DNA from: Lacticaseibacillus porcinae
GTDB lineage: Bacteria; Bacillota; Bacilli; Lactobacillales; Lactobacillaceae
DNA length: 64,000 bases
Reading direction: 5' to 3'
NCBI RefSeq assembly: GCF_003946305.1
Contig: NZ_RHNS01000007.1
Location: 62,001 to 126,000, forward strand
A program made the position numbers and the translations under genes. Positions 32,969 through 42,246 of this stretch are shown here, in pieces. Position 1 is the first letter of the stretch, and each line of letters begins with the position of its first letter. The notes below the pieces were generated by a model. That model ran no database searches. It saw only the letters and a program-made list of their open reading frames with translations, and was not told the origin of the DNA.

Positions 32969-33673
32969 TTATTGTTGCTTCATCCGCAGATATGCCTTGA
33001 ACAACGCGAGATCGTCGGTATTTGTTAACTTAATGTTTTTGTCGGAACCAGCTGCAAAATGAAGTGTCTCACCTAATTCAACCATCATTGTGTTGGTATA
33101 AGACGAATCAGTCATACCAATATTTTCTGCGGTTGCTTTATTGTATGCCCACAACAGCTTGTTATAACGGTAGGCTTGTGGCGTTCCGACACGACGCAAG
33201 GTGTTTCGATCGATATACTTGTCAGTCGTATCTTCTGTTTTCTTCACAAAAATCTGTTCGTTGTATGGTAAGGACGTGACCGCGTTACCGAATTCTTCAC
33301 ACTTCACAATAACATCCGACAATACCAATTCATCAACGAGCGGTCGAATGCCGTCGTGGATAATAATAGTCTCATCATCAGAGGCGTAATCTTTCAGAAA
33401 TTGAACCCCATTGTTGATGGATTCTTGTCCTTTGCTACCGCCAGCAATCACCCACTTGACCTTGGTAATGCCGAATTCTTTGATGTATGCCCACATGGTA
33501 TCTTCCCAGCCATGCTTACATACGACTAAGATACGATCGACTTGCGGATGGTTTTGAAACCCTTCAAGCGTGTAAATGATGACTGGTTTTTCGTTCACCA
33601 AAATAAATTGCTTTGGAATTTCCATGCCCATACGTTTCCCAACGCCACCTGCAATAATCAGTGCTGTAGTCAT
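32969..33673 (-). CDS. IspD/TarI-family cytidylyltransferase
   Basis: 234 residues. Cytidylyltransferase signature IIAGGVGKRMG then PKQFI at the start, HDGIRPLVDE near 108 and TNTDDLALFK near the end. The family includes IspD (isoprenoid pathway) and TarI/Bcs1 (CDP-ribitol). Its place inside an EPS cluster with an SDR and a LicD transferase argues for activating a sugar- or polyol-phosphate as a CDP derivative rather than isoprenoid synthesis. AAGGAG precedes the ATG. Confidence 0.82.
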   Translation of the reverse strand: MTTALIIAGGVGKRMGMEIPKQFILVNEKPVIIYTLEGFQNHPQVDRILVVCKHGWEDTMWAYIKEFGITKVKWVIAGGSKGQESINNGVQFLKDYASDDETIIIHDGIRPLVDELVLSDVIVKCEEFGNAVTSLPYNEQIFVKKTEDTTDKYIDRNTLRRVGTPQAYRYNKLLWAYNKATAENIGMTDSSYTNTMMVELGETLHFAAGSDKNIKLTNTDDLALFKAYLRMKQQ

Positions 33674-33726
33674 TATTTTCTCCTTAGTAATTGAGTTATT
33701 GTGAGTTCAATTATGATATTCGGTTA

Positions 33727-35127
33727 CTAGTCAAGATGTTGAATATCGTTATCTTCAACGATTTCGTGCATCTTCTTAACGCTTGGTTCTTCTTCGTCAT
33801 CAACACCGGCTGACGACATCTTATCAAACAAGATCTTAACGGTTTGTAATAAGATCTTCGCATCAAGAAATACGCTATAAGATTTGATATAAAGCAGATC
33901 AAATTTCAACTTGCTATGATAGTCCGAAGCATATTTCCCATAAACTTGAGCGTAGCCGGTGATCCCAGCACGGACATTATGTCGCAAGTAATAATGGGGT
34001 TCTTCAGCGTTGAATTGATCAACAAAGAATGGGCGTTCAGGACGAGGCCCAACGATCGACATGTCACCTTTCAACACGTTGAAAATCTGTGGTAACTCAT
34101 CTAAGCGTAATTTTCGCAAATATTTACCGACTGGTGTGATGCGTGAATCATGGGCTTGAGCTAACATAGGACCAGATTTAGCTTCAGCATTCGCACTCAT
34201 TGTCCGGAATTTAAGAATACTGAACTCCTTTTGATTCAAAGTGATGCGAGTTTGTTTGTAGATGATTGGACCAGGAGAAGTCACTTTAACCAAGATTGCA
34301 GTAACCAACATGAATGGTGAAGCAACAATTAATAACAGGATAGCAACAATGATATCAAAAACTCGCTTGAAAAAGGCGTTTTCAGGGGTCAAACGGAACC
34401 CGCGGATCCCCATCACGCTTTCATCTTCAAAGTTCATCAAGCTTGGGAAGAGCATCAAAATGTTGTCAAATGTTGACGTCAACATGATCTGCTTCTCATT
34501 TTTAAGCGCTAAATCCACAATAGCCCGCCGATTTTCATCTGAAAGGCTCTTCGTTAAGTAGAAAATATCAACTTGAGATAAGAGCTTCGTTGCATTGTCT
34601 ACGAAATGATCCGTTACAACAAAAGTAACCTTGTGTTTATTGTTCTTACTGGAATTGAAGTTTTGAACGATTGCTGGCAACTCGTCTTCAGTCGAAAAAA
34701 CCGCGACATGTTGATTGGGAGTCAAGCGCAAGTACATGTAGAAGACCAGTACCCGCCATATTCCAAGCACAACCACGCTAATCAAGAATGAGTAAACCAA
34801 GACCAAACGTGGAAAGGCAAACCACCGACCGATAAATGTGATCATAATTAAGCCAAATATTGTGAGTAATTGGCCAAGAACTGTCACAAATAGCACATCA
34901 CTGACGCGCCGATTATAGTAAACGTACACACCTAATAAATAATTCACGAGAAGGAAGAGGATCGTGATGTAGATGGCCGACTTTTCATATGTATAAAAAT
35001 TGACTTCAGGAATCGCACGCCCAAACCTAAAGTAGAATGCAAGCAAGACGCTCATGTTAAATAGTAAAACGTCCCCTAACATGGTCGCGTATCGTTTTAA
35101 ACCGCTCCACGCAGTTTTTTGTTTCAT
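33727..35127 (-). CDS. priming sugar-phosphate transferase (polyprenyl glycosylphosphotransferase)
   Basis: 466 residues: four or five N-terminal membrane segments (about 12-130), a Rossmann-like CoA-binding-type middle, a fifth helix (RVFDIIVAILLLIVASPF near 262) and the catalytic C-terminal domain with KFRTM, RLDELPQIFNVLKGDMS and VGPRPERP. It transfers sugar-1-phosphate to undecaprenyl phosphate, the first step of EPS unit assembly. It is not the first gene of the cluster but has its own promoter right after a terminator. Confidence 0.92.
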   Translation of the reverse strand: MKQKTAWSGLKRYATMLGDVLLFNMSVLLAFYFRFGRAIPEVNFYTYEKSAIYITILFLLVNYLLGVYVYYNRRVSDVLFVTVLGQLLTIFGLIMITFIGRWFAFPRLVLVYSFLISVVVLGIWRVLVFYMYLRLTPNQHVAVFSTEDELPAIVQNFNSSKNNKHKVTFVVTDHFVDNATKLLSQVDIFYLTKSLSDENRRAIVDLALKNEKQIMLTSTFDNILMLFPSLMNFEDESVMGIRGFRLTPENAFFKRVFDIIVAILLLIVASPFMLVTAILVKVTSPGPIIYKQTRITLNQKEFSILKFRTMSANAEAKSGPMLAQAHDSRITPVGKYLRKLRLDELPQIFNVLKGDMSIVGPRPERPFFVDQFNAEEPHYYLRHNVRAGITGYAQVYGKYASDYHSKLKFDLLYIKSYSVFLDAKILLQTVKILFDKMSSAGVDDEEEPSVKKMHEIVEDNDIQHLD

Positions 35128-35207
35128 AAGCCAACCCTCTCAGTAATGAATAATGAATTAATAATTGATTAATAATACAATTTGAGCGCAGAATCCGCAC
35201 TTTGCGA

Positions 35208-35236
35208 ATTATACCATAATCAGTAGGTCTAATCAA
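35208..35236 (-). promoter_or_regulatory. internal EPS promoter before the priming transferase
   Basis: Minus strand: TTGATT (35231-35236), 17-base spacer, TATAAT (35208-35213) with TG one base before (extended -10). The -35 lies in the T tract of the terminator just upstream. Confidence 0.8.
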
Positions 35237-35240
35237 AAAT

Positions 35241-35276
35241 GCGGTTACTCAGATGATAGCACATCTCAGTAACCGC
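35241..35276 (-). terminator. terminator splitting the EPS cluster
   Basis: GCGGTTACT / AGTAACCGC with an inner AGATG / CATCT stem, followed on the minus strand by ATTTTTGATT. Ends the licD-to-wzy unit; the priming transferase restarts transcription at once. Confidence 0.8.
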
Positions 35277-35329
35277 ATAAGTTTTCAGCTTCAAGCTTAA
35301 TGAAATTTATCAAATTCCTGCATGCCGGT

Positions 35330-36379
35330 TTACAGGAAGCTTTGATACGGAATGTATTGGTGGTAAATACCGCCAACAATGAATATCAAGACGAAGATGA
35401 AGCCAACTGCGGCAACGGCACAAATCGTTCGCGCATATTTTGGCAACATCGAATAGACGATGGTTGGCACCAGAATCGTTTCCAAGGTTGAATAAATCGT
35501 GGAGAGACGCCCTGAAATTGTGGAGAGTCTTGCTAACCCCAACAACGTTAACGCAGCCAAAAGGTATAACGTTAATAACAGCCGAAAGACTTCTTTATCT
35601 CGAATAAACGCAGGCGAGATATCCAAGTGTTCCAGCACATAGAATCCCGCAATACAAATCATCACGTGCATCAACGTCACAGGCGAAAACAAGCTGCCGC
35701 CAACATATGCTGGGTTCGTGACATAAGGTGCATATCGCGGTAAAACCCTGACAACAACGACTGCAAGAATTTTCGTTGACACTGTTCCGGCTAAAAATGC
35801 TGCTCCTAAGAGAATGCAGGCCCATTTCAGGTTGATGTTCTTAAAGATGATGTAAAAAGGATATGCCAGAAGGAAAAATAGTGCTGAAATATGAATCAGC
35901 GACGCCAGTAAAACAACAACGGCAAACAATATCGGCTTTTTCTTGATGATCAGACTAATCGACAACATACAAATGGTACATACCATCGCTGCACGAATCT
36001 GCCCCATATCACGTAAAAAGTAAAATCGAGCAAAGTAGTACGCAATTGGAATAATTGCGGGTCGAAAGTATTGTCGGACAAATACGCAGTACAAGACCAA
36101 GGAAACTGTTGCCCAGATCAAGGTAAAGGCTTCGAACGGCACATGAATGCCGCCAAGGAAATTCTGGATTGCTAGGAATCCAGATTCCACTTGGCCTGGC
36201 GTATATTTCCCGGCATAGATGGCTTCATAGGACATATAATCTGCCCCCATCTCAAATCGTGTACCGGCAAAAATAATTAATACTGCGATTCCGATCCAAT
36301 CCCACCATGCCGACATCGTGGCGCGTCCTAAAAACGCAAGGCCTATCAGTAAGGTCAAGATGATTAAGTAAACGATCAC
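35330..36379 (-). CDS. EpsG-family polysaccharide polymerase (Wzy-like)
   Basis: 349 residues with about ten membrane segments and a GTRFEMGADYMSYEAIYAG loop near 40, typical of the EpsG/Wzy family. It would polymerise EPS repeat units outside the membrane. GTG start with AGAGGAG seven bases upstream. Last gene of the first EPS transcription unit. Confidence 0.82.
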   Translation of the reverse strand: MIVYLIILTLLIGLAFLGRATMSAWWDWIGIAVLIIFAGTRFEMGADYMSYEAIYAGKYTPGQVESGFLAIQNFLGGIHVPFEAFTLIWATVSLVLYCVFVRQYFRPAIIPIAYYFARFYFLRDMGQIRAAMVCTICMLSISLIIKKKPILFAVVVLLASLIHISALFFLLAYPFYIIFKNINLKWACILLGAAFLAGTVSTKILAVVVVRVLPRYAPYVTNPAYVGGSLFSPVTLMHVMICIAGFYVLEHLDISPAFIRDKEVFRLLLTLYLLAALTLLGLARLSTISGRLSTIYSTLETILVPTIVYSMLPKYARTICAVAAVGFIFVLIFIVGGIYHQYIPYQSFL

Positions 36380-36416
36380 GGTTGTGCTCCTCTATTGCCT
36401 CAGTGGTGGACGGTGC

Positions 36417-37034
36417 TTAAACCGTCAACACACCACCTAGTACATCAGCTCCCACTTCTCGAAGTGCATCAACTGCATCTGTAAGTTGATGTTGATGTGC
36501 TTGGCGTTGTGGCACAACGAATAACGTGGTATCCGTCACGCGACCGATGAATTGAACGTCAGATTCACCGAAAGCTGCAGGCCCGTCCACAATCACAACA
36601 TCGTAGTTAGCTTTTGCTTTTTCTAATAATTGCGCAAAACGAGGATTGCCCAAAACAATCGCTGAGTCAGTCGTGGCCTTACCAGCAGGCAAGTACGAAA
36701 TGCCGTTCCCTTGCTTGATGGCAACCTTTGTGACTGCATCCAAATCATCGTCAGAAAGAATCAGATCAAAGAGATTGTGTTCAGCCACATCAGCAGTTGA
36801 ATCTTGACGGGTTTCAGAGAAGTTGCCGTCAATCAGCAGCACTTGCTTTTGTAAGGTTTGGAAACTTTTTGCCAAGGCTAATGCCATAGCAGATTTACCT
36901 TCTTGTTCTCCGGCAGAAGTGATCAACAGACTGAATGACTTTTGATTTGAAAAATGAAATGCAATGGTGTTACGTAACTCACGGACTTGGCGGTCGAAGT
37001 CTGTTGCTTGAGGATCTTTTACATTAGTAGCCAT
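36417..37034 (-). CDS. Wze/CapB-like ATPase lacking the tyrosine tail
   Basis: 205 residues. P-loop AGEQEGKSAMALALAKSF near 41-58 (Walker A). The A' motif is LLIDGNF where the family has LLIDADLR, and Walker B is VVIVDGPA near 145. The C-terminus ends after GGVLTV; the Tyr-rich tail (YGxYG type) that bacterial BY-kinases autophosphorylate is missing. It pairs with the Wzd-like protein encoded just before. It may still control chain length but probably not by tyrosine phosphorylation. No Wzb-type phosphatase gene was seen in the cluster. Confidence 0.82.
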   Translation of the reverse strand: MATNVKDPQATDFDRQVRELRNTIAFHFSNQKSFSLLITSAGEQEGKSAMALALAKSFQTLQKQVLLIDGNFSETRQDSTADVAEHNLFDLILSDDDLDAVTKVAIKQGNGISYLPAGKATTDSAIVLGNPRFAQLLEKAKANYDVVIVDGPAAFGESDVQFIGRVTDTTLFVVPQRQAHQHQLTDAVDALREVGADVLGGVLTV

Positions 37035-37061
37035 ATTTTCGCTCTCCTTTTGAGATACTGC

Positions 37062-37754
37062 TTACTTCGACACTTTGATTGTGCCAAGATATGGGATCTT
37101 TGCACTCTTCGTCAAGAATTCAGGATCCTTGACCGTATCATTAAAGATTTCGCGTAATGTTGCAATTGCCGCACCAATAATGAGGCCAATGATCAAACCT
37201 GCAATGGCAAACAGTTTGGCGTTTGGTTTAACTGGCAAAGCATCTTCAGAAGCTTCATCAGCAACCTTGACGCCTTGTGTCTTACCGATCACGGTTTTGA
37301 CCTTGTCTGCAAAAGAACTAGCGACAGTATTTGCTACCTTAGCCGCAAGCTTCGGCGTCGCCGCTTCAACAGTCACTGAAAACGCACGCGAATTAGCGTT
37401 GTTCTTCACTGTGACCATTTTTTGCACGTCGCTAGATGTCAATTTAGGATATCCATTGGCATTCAAGTTGGTAGCAACAGTGGCATAAAGCGCTGAATCA
37501 TTTAATAAATCATTATAGGTTGCCAACATTTGAGTATCATATTGTGATGCATTCAAGGCATCGCTGACGCTTTGGTCACCATTAGAACCGTTTTTATCAA
37601 CGACAATTGTCGTACTAACGTCATAACTCGGTGCAACCATTTTGGCAGCGTAGACATACAATGCCCCGCCAAACACGATCATCAACCCGATGATCAAAAG
37701 CATATGATGCCAGATGGTATATCCTAGACGTTGCATACTAAGTAATTTTTCCAT
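37062..37754 (-). CDS. chain-length determinant / kinase adaptor (Wzz/Wzd family)
   Basis: 230 residues with membrane helices near 19-40 and 185-207 and an outer domain between them starting SYDVSTTIVVDKNGSNG. This is the Wzd/CpsC layout, which activates the Wze ATPase and sets polymer length. GGAGG before the ATG. Confidence 0.88.
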   Translation of the reverse strand: MEKLLSMQRLGYTIWHHMLLIIGLMIVFGGALYVYAAKMVAPSYDVSTTIVVDKNGSNGDQSVSDALNASQYDTQMLATYNDLLNDSALYATVATNLNANGYPKLTSSDVQKMVTVKNNANSRAFSVTVEAATPKLAAKVANTVASSFADKVKTVIGKTQGVKVADEASEDALPVKPNAKLFAIAGLIIGLIIGAAIATLREIFNDTVKDPEFLTKSAKIPYLGTIKVSK

Positions 37755-37792
37755 GATTCCTCCATACGATTGATGTACAAGATTGAATAATG

Positions 37793-38536
37793 CTATTTTT
37801 TCATCAACGGAACACCGTCCGCCTCAGCACTTTTAATGCCGCGTTTAGCGGAAATATCCGCCCATAAATATGGCATCAACTGCTTGAACAATGCTTTAGA
37901 ACGTCCTTTGAGCCCTTGATTGGCGCTTCCCCAAGAGTTATCAAAAAGGTGTTGCATATAATTTGCTTCTTGGTTGCGGCTTTGATAACTGAAGTAATCG
38001 CGTGGATAAACAATTAAGTCAGAATCCAATTCCTGACGTTCACCATTGGTCTTAAAGTCTGGAAACGACTTTAAAAAGATCTTAGTCACAAATGGATTAC
38101 TGGTCATATGATACTTATCATCATTCAGTTCAGGATACAGTTCTTCAGCATAAACCGATAGAATTGTCTTCAAGGCTGGATGGCCTGCCTCCGATCCAAA
38201 GAAGGAAGTCAACAGGCTATTATCATATTGAAATCCCCAAACCATCTTATGTTTCAGCAATGGGTCCAACGATTTCTTGACGATCATATCGGTATCAAAA
38301 TAGAAACCACCGTACTGATATAATACTGCGTAACGCAACTCATCTGCAGCATAACCTAAATTTCCTTCGTGATACATCTTGCTACTGAACGCATATTGAT
38401 CAATATCAAAATTCTTCTCGGACCAGAATTTAAATTCCCAGCCTGGCAACATCTCTTGCCATTCGTTGACGCGCGTTTGAATGGCATCAGGAAGTTCCGA
38501 ACCAAACCAAGCATAATGGACAATTTTTGGAATCAT
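37793..38536 (-). CDS. GT32-family glycosyltransferase
   Basis: 247 residues. Starts IPKIVHYAWFGSELPD, has AADELRYAVLYQYGGFYFDTDM near 64-85; the DTD is the metal/donor motif of GT32 (OCH1-like, capsular synthesis). AAGGAG before the ATG. Adds a sugar to the EPS unit. Confidence 0.88.
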   Translation of the reverse strand: MIPKIVHYAWFGSELPDAIQTRVNEWQEMLPGWEFKFWSEKNFDIDQYAFSSKMYHEGNLGYAADELRYAVLYQYGGFYFDTDMIVKKSLDPLLKHKMVWGFQYDNSLLTSFFGSEAGHPALKTILSVYAEELYPELNDDKYHMTSNPFVTKIFLKSFPDFKTNGERQELDSDLIVYPRDYFSYQSRNQEANYMQHLFDNSWGSANQGLKGRSKALFKQLMPYLWADISAKRGIKSAEADGVPLMKK

Positions 38537-38546
38537 CTTGCTCTCC

Positions 38547-39296
38547 TTAACGGCGATCAGTAAGCGCCATAATCATATAGTGGGCAAAGTAGTAACTTGC
38601 CTTAAAAATATTTAATCCTTCAAAATCACGATAAATATGCCACGTCCACGTTGCGGCTTGCATTTTGTTGGCGCTTAGAGATGTCTGATGCTTTCGATAC
38701 TTAGCCAGTGGTTCTGTCGATACCCGATAAGCGACAATGTCTTCGCGGGTAATTGACAACCAGCAAGCGTAATCTTCGTGATGAATTTCAGGAAATTGGT
38801 GTGATACAGCAGTCTTTCGATCCAACATCACCGAAAGTAGTCCAATTCGATTACCTTTCAGGAGGTCGCGGTGAGTCAATGAGGACTCTGAAATCATGCG
38901 ACTCCCAATATCATGCCCATCCTGATCGATCAACTCATAACTACCATAGGTCAATTGTAAACCTTGGCTACTCATCAAGGCATATTGTAACTCCAATTTG
39001 TTAGGTAGCCACAAATCATCAGAATCTAGATATGCAACATAATCACCTGTTGCTGCTTGAATCCCGGCATTTCGAGCAAACGCTACACCGTGATTCTCTG
39101 GCAACTGAATTAAGCGAACTCTCTTATCTTGCTGGGCAATGTTGTTAACGAGCTCAACCGTATTATCAGTCGATGCATCATCCACAACCAACAGTTCAAG
39201 GTCCGACAAAGTTTGTGTTAATACCGATTGAATGCTGTCTTCAATAAAGTGACTCCCATTATGCGCTGGCATAACAACTGAAACTTTTACTTTCAC
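38547..39296 (-). CDS. GT2 glycosyltransferase
   Basis: 249 residues. SVVMPAHNGSHFIEDSIQSV, DDASTDNTVE near 40, AARNAGI-like loop (AFARNAGIQAATG) and YLDSDDLWLP near 90. Single GT-A domain, no membrane segment apart from a mildly hydrophobic end. GTG start with AGGAG upstream. Confidence 0.88.
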   Translation of the reverse strand: MKVKVSVVMPAHNGSHFIEDSIQSVLTQTLSDLELLVVDDASTDNTVELVNNIAQQDKRVRLIQLPENHGVAFARNAGIQAATGDYVAYLDSDDLWLPNKLELQYALMSSQGLQLTYGSYELIDQDGHDIGSRMISESSLTHRDLLKGNRIGLLSVMLDRKTAVSHQFPEIHHEDYACWLSITREDIVAYRVSTEPLAKYRKHQTSLSANKMQAATWTWHIYRDFEGLNIFKASYYFAHYMIMALTDRR

Positions 39297-39335
39297 TGTA
39301 AATTCTCCTGATTGATCGAACAGCTACGTGAATTT

Positions 39336-40124
39336 CTATTTTTCAGAATCGCGAATGTGGCCGGGATGTTGTTCAGCACGATCTGGAACCTTCATATAAT
39401 CACCATATGTTCGTGTCAACAAAGTATCATAACCGGTTGGGACAGAAATATGAGTCGTCTCGAACGGCATTTCGATTGATTCCTTAATTTCTTTCCACAA
39501 GTAATTATCTTTATCAAACGCGTATGGACCACCATAGTTAGTTAACGTTTCACCCGTTGTAGGCCGATTTACGCGCAAGAATCGCTCACGCTTTTGTTTA
39601 AGTGAATTCAGTGAGAAAAGCCTATACCAGCCAAACATCGGAAGGAAGATCCACCACTTCGCGCCAAAACTAGATCGGGAGCCCACGTGTCGGCGAATAA
39701 TGGCTTTATTCAGCACCTTAAAATGCAAGAAGTCAAGATGCCGCTTGCGCTTATTCTCTGAAACGACATCCAGCGGGAAGACATCGATAAATAATCCTGT
39801 GATGCCGCTCGATTCATCCAAATATGCCGGATCATTACGTTCTGCATATACCTTTGCATAACTAAATGGATTTGCTACATCACCCGGAAGGAGTACATGC
39901 AACTTTCCAAGCTTTCCAGATTGTTTGTTGACGATTGCTCTGAGCTTCTCAAACTCAACGCGAGTCATGGCGACATCCATATCATCGTCCCAAGGAATAA
40001 AGCCTTTATGTCGGATTGCACCGATGGTTGTCCCACCTGCAGATATGTAACGAAGCTCATGCTGATCAAACTCTTTTCTCATCACTTCGAAGAGTTCTAA
40101 AATCTCTGATTGCATTTTATTCAA
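39336..40124 (-). CDS. LicD-family phosphotransferase
   Basis: About 262 residues. The LicD signature is clear: YISAGGTTIGAIRHKGFI followed by PWDDDMDVAM near 30-55. LicD enzymes move a phospho-substituent (phosphocholine, or ribitol/glycerol phosphate in relatives) from a CDP donor to a glycan. The IspD-like gene in the cluster could make the donor. TTG start at 40124 has AGGGG eight bases upstream; an ATG at 40142 sits in front of that site, and another ATG follows at 40115. First gene of the EPS unit. Confidence 0.8.
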   Translation of the reverse strand: MNKMQSEILELFEVMRKEFDQHELRYISAGGTTIGAIRHKGFIPWDDDMDVAMTRVEFEKLRAIVNKQSGKLGKLHVLLPGDVANPFSYAKVYAERNDPAYLDESSGITGLFIDVFPLDVVSENKRKRHLDFLHFKVLNKAIIRRHVGSRSSFGAKWWIFLPMFGWYRLFSLNSLKQKRERFLRVNRPTTGETLTNYGGPYAFDKDNYLWKEIKESIEMPFETTHISVPTGYDTLLTRTYGDYMKVPDRAEQHPGHIRDSEK

Positions 40125-40181
40125 TGTAAATACCCCTACCATTGACTGTTAACTTACAAGTTCTTCGTCAATAACCCTTAT

Positions 40182-40210
40182 ATTATACCGGACGAAGGAA
40201 CGTTTCCCAA
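40182..40210 (-). promoter_or_regulatory. main EPS operon promoter
   Basis: Minus strand: TTGGGA (40205-40210), 17-base spacer, TATAAT (40182-40187). Predicted start near 40175, about 50 bases before licD. Confidence 0.7.
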
Positions 40211-40301
40211 CAAATTTTCATGATTGTTACAATATCTAAAAGAATCAAACAATTTGAATCGTCTGCCATCGAAAATTTCTGTAATCATAATCCGTTAAAC
40301 C

Positions 40302-40356
40302 AAAAACAGATCACAATGCGATGGGCCATGACCCATTGCATCTATGATCTGTTTTT
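40302..40356. terminator. terminator after the GW-repeat array
   Basis: AAAAACAGATCA / TGATCTGTTTTT outer stem with inner ATGC/GCAT and ATGGG/CCCAT pairs and T tracts both ways. Also insulates the EPS promoter. Confidence 0.9.
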
Positions 40357-40362
40357 TTACAA

Positions 40363-42246
40363 TTAACGTCGTAACCCATGAATATCGATCCAAAAGCGCT
40401 TGCCATTAGTTAATGTCACATGCGCATATGTTGACTGCGCGTTAGTCGCTTCTTCGGTTACCCAGACGATTTGTCCATCGTATAGTTTGCTATCAGTATT
40501 GATTTCAAATGTATCAAGGCTTGTGCGATATGGGCCGGAAGTGTAAATGCCATCAATGACGCCATTCTTATGCAACGATTCATCAATCACAGCAGTGTAG
40601 TTCACTTGCTTGCGGCTTGTTATTGGATAATACACTAATTTCTGAACCGCGTGACTATCAATCCAAAAAGCAGTTCCAGTCGTCAACGTAATATGTACGT
40701 ATGTGGAGTTTACCGTTGTTGCCAACTTATCCACATGTCCGACTTGTTGATCATACTTCTTGCCATCGTAATTAATCGCCGCCGTCGCCAAGCTCGTCCG
40801 GTAAGGCCCTGACGAATAGACACCATCAACGACCCCATTAGGTCGAGCTAACTCATCGATTTTGGCATCATAACTCACGTCTTGTGACTTAAGCACCTGG
40901 TCAAAGCTCAACTTCTTCAACGCATGGACATCAATCCAAAAAGCGGTACCACTGGTTAATGTAATATGTGCATAAGTTGAGTTAGCTGTTGTTGCTAGTT
41001 TATCCACATGACCATTTTGTTGATCATACTTCTTGCCGTCATAATTGATCTCTGAGGTTGCCAGACTGGTTCGATATGGTCCGGATGCATACACACCGTC
41101 AACGACACCATTTGGTCGCGCAGCTTCATCGATTTTGGCATCATAGTTCACATTTTGCGAATTTAGAATCTTATCATAAGTCAGCTTCTTCAATGCATGG
41201 ACATCGATCCAAAACGCGGTACCACTATTCAACTTAATGTGGGCATAGGTTGAATTGACCGTGGTTGCCAGTTTATCGACATGACCATTTTGTTGGTCAT
41301 ATTTCTTGCCATCATAGTTGATTGGAGACGTCGCTAAACTAGTTCGATAAGGCCCCGAAGCATAGACACCATCAACGATGCCATTTGGTCGCGCAGCTTC
41401 ATCGATTTTGGCATCATAATCGACGTTTTGTTGATTGAGTATCTTATCATAGCTCGGTTTCTTCAATCCATGAATATCGATCCAAAACGACGTACCACTT
41501 AACAATTTCACATGAGCATACGTTGAATTCGCATTTGTTGCTTCCTTATCGACATGTCCATATTGTCCATCATATTTCTTGCTATCGGTATTTACCCGAT
41601 AGGTTTCTGCGCTTGTGCGATATGGACCGGACTCATAAATCCCATCAACCACGCCGTTCTTGTGCAATGACTCATCAATTTGGACATCATAGCTAACGTT
41701 TTTTTGACTCGTAATCGGATAATAGGTCGGTGTCTTCAACGCGTGAATATCGATCCAGAACGTCTTATTATTGTCGCCAACGACTTGCGCATATGTCGAC
41801 CATTTAGTACGTTCGGTTTTGATTACATGAACAAACTGCTGATCATACTTTGTGCCATCAGTGTTCGGCCAGTAAGTCCCTGTTGCAGTCCGATATGGAC
41901 CGTTCAGGTAAACACCATCGCGGCGACTCGATTGATCGATCACCGCATAATAATCTTGCGACTTACTCTCTAAAACAGGATCCGATGTGGGTGTCTTCAA
42001 CGCATGGATATCAATCCAAAATGTTGCCCCAGTAGTAGTTTTCACTTGAACATAAGTACTATGTGGTGTGACTGCTTGTTTCAGTTCTTGAACCACTTGG
42101 CCATTATACTTGACCCCATCAGTGTTGATTGCGGCAGTCGCGCTGCTGGTGTTGTACGGTCCGCTAGTATAAATACCATCCTTACGATTTGTTTGATCAA
42201 TTTGCATGACACCACTGAGTGTCTTGCTGGATATGATTTGATCATA
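40363..42246 (-). pseudogene. seven GW/SH3-like wall-binding repeats cut off from the GH25 gene
   Basis: In the same frame as the GH25 gene and directly after its TAA, this stretch continues YDQIISSKTLSGVMQIDQ and seven repeats of about 85 residues. Each has the core NGVVDGVYASGPYRTS...YDQQ.GHVD...NSTYAHI...FWID.HALKK. The neighbouring amidase (43593-46184) has the same join (KVLSSKNVSGVMQIDQ) without a stop. A start at 42207 (ATG) is possible but lacks a good ribosome site and a signal peptide. Most simply the lost half of a ~1,000-residue secreted lysozyme; readthrough or a sequencing error are alternatives. Confidence 0.75.
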
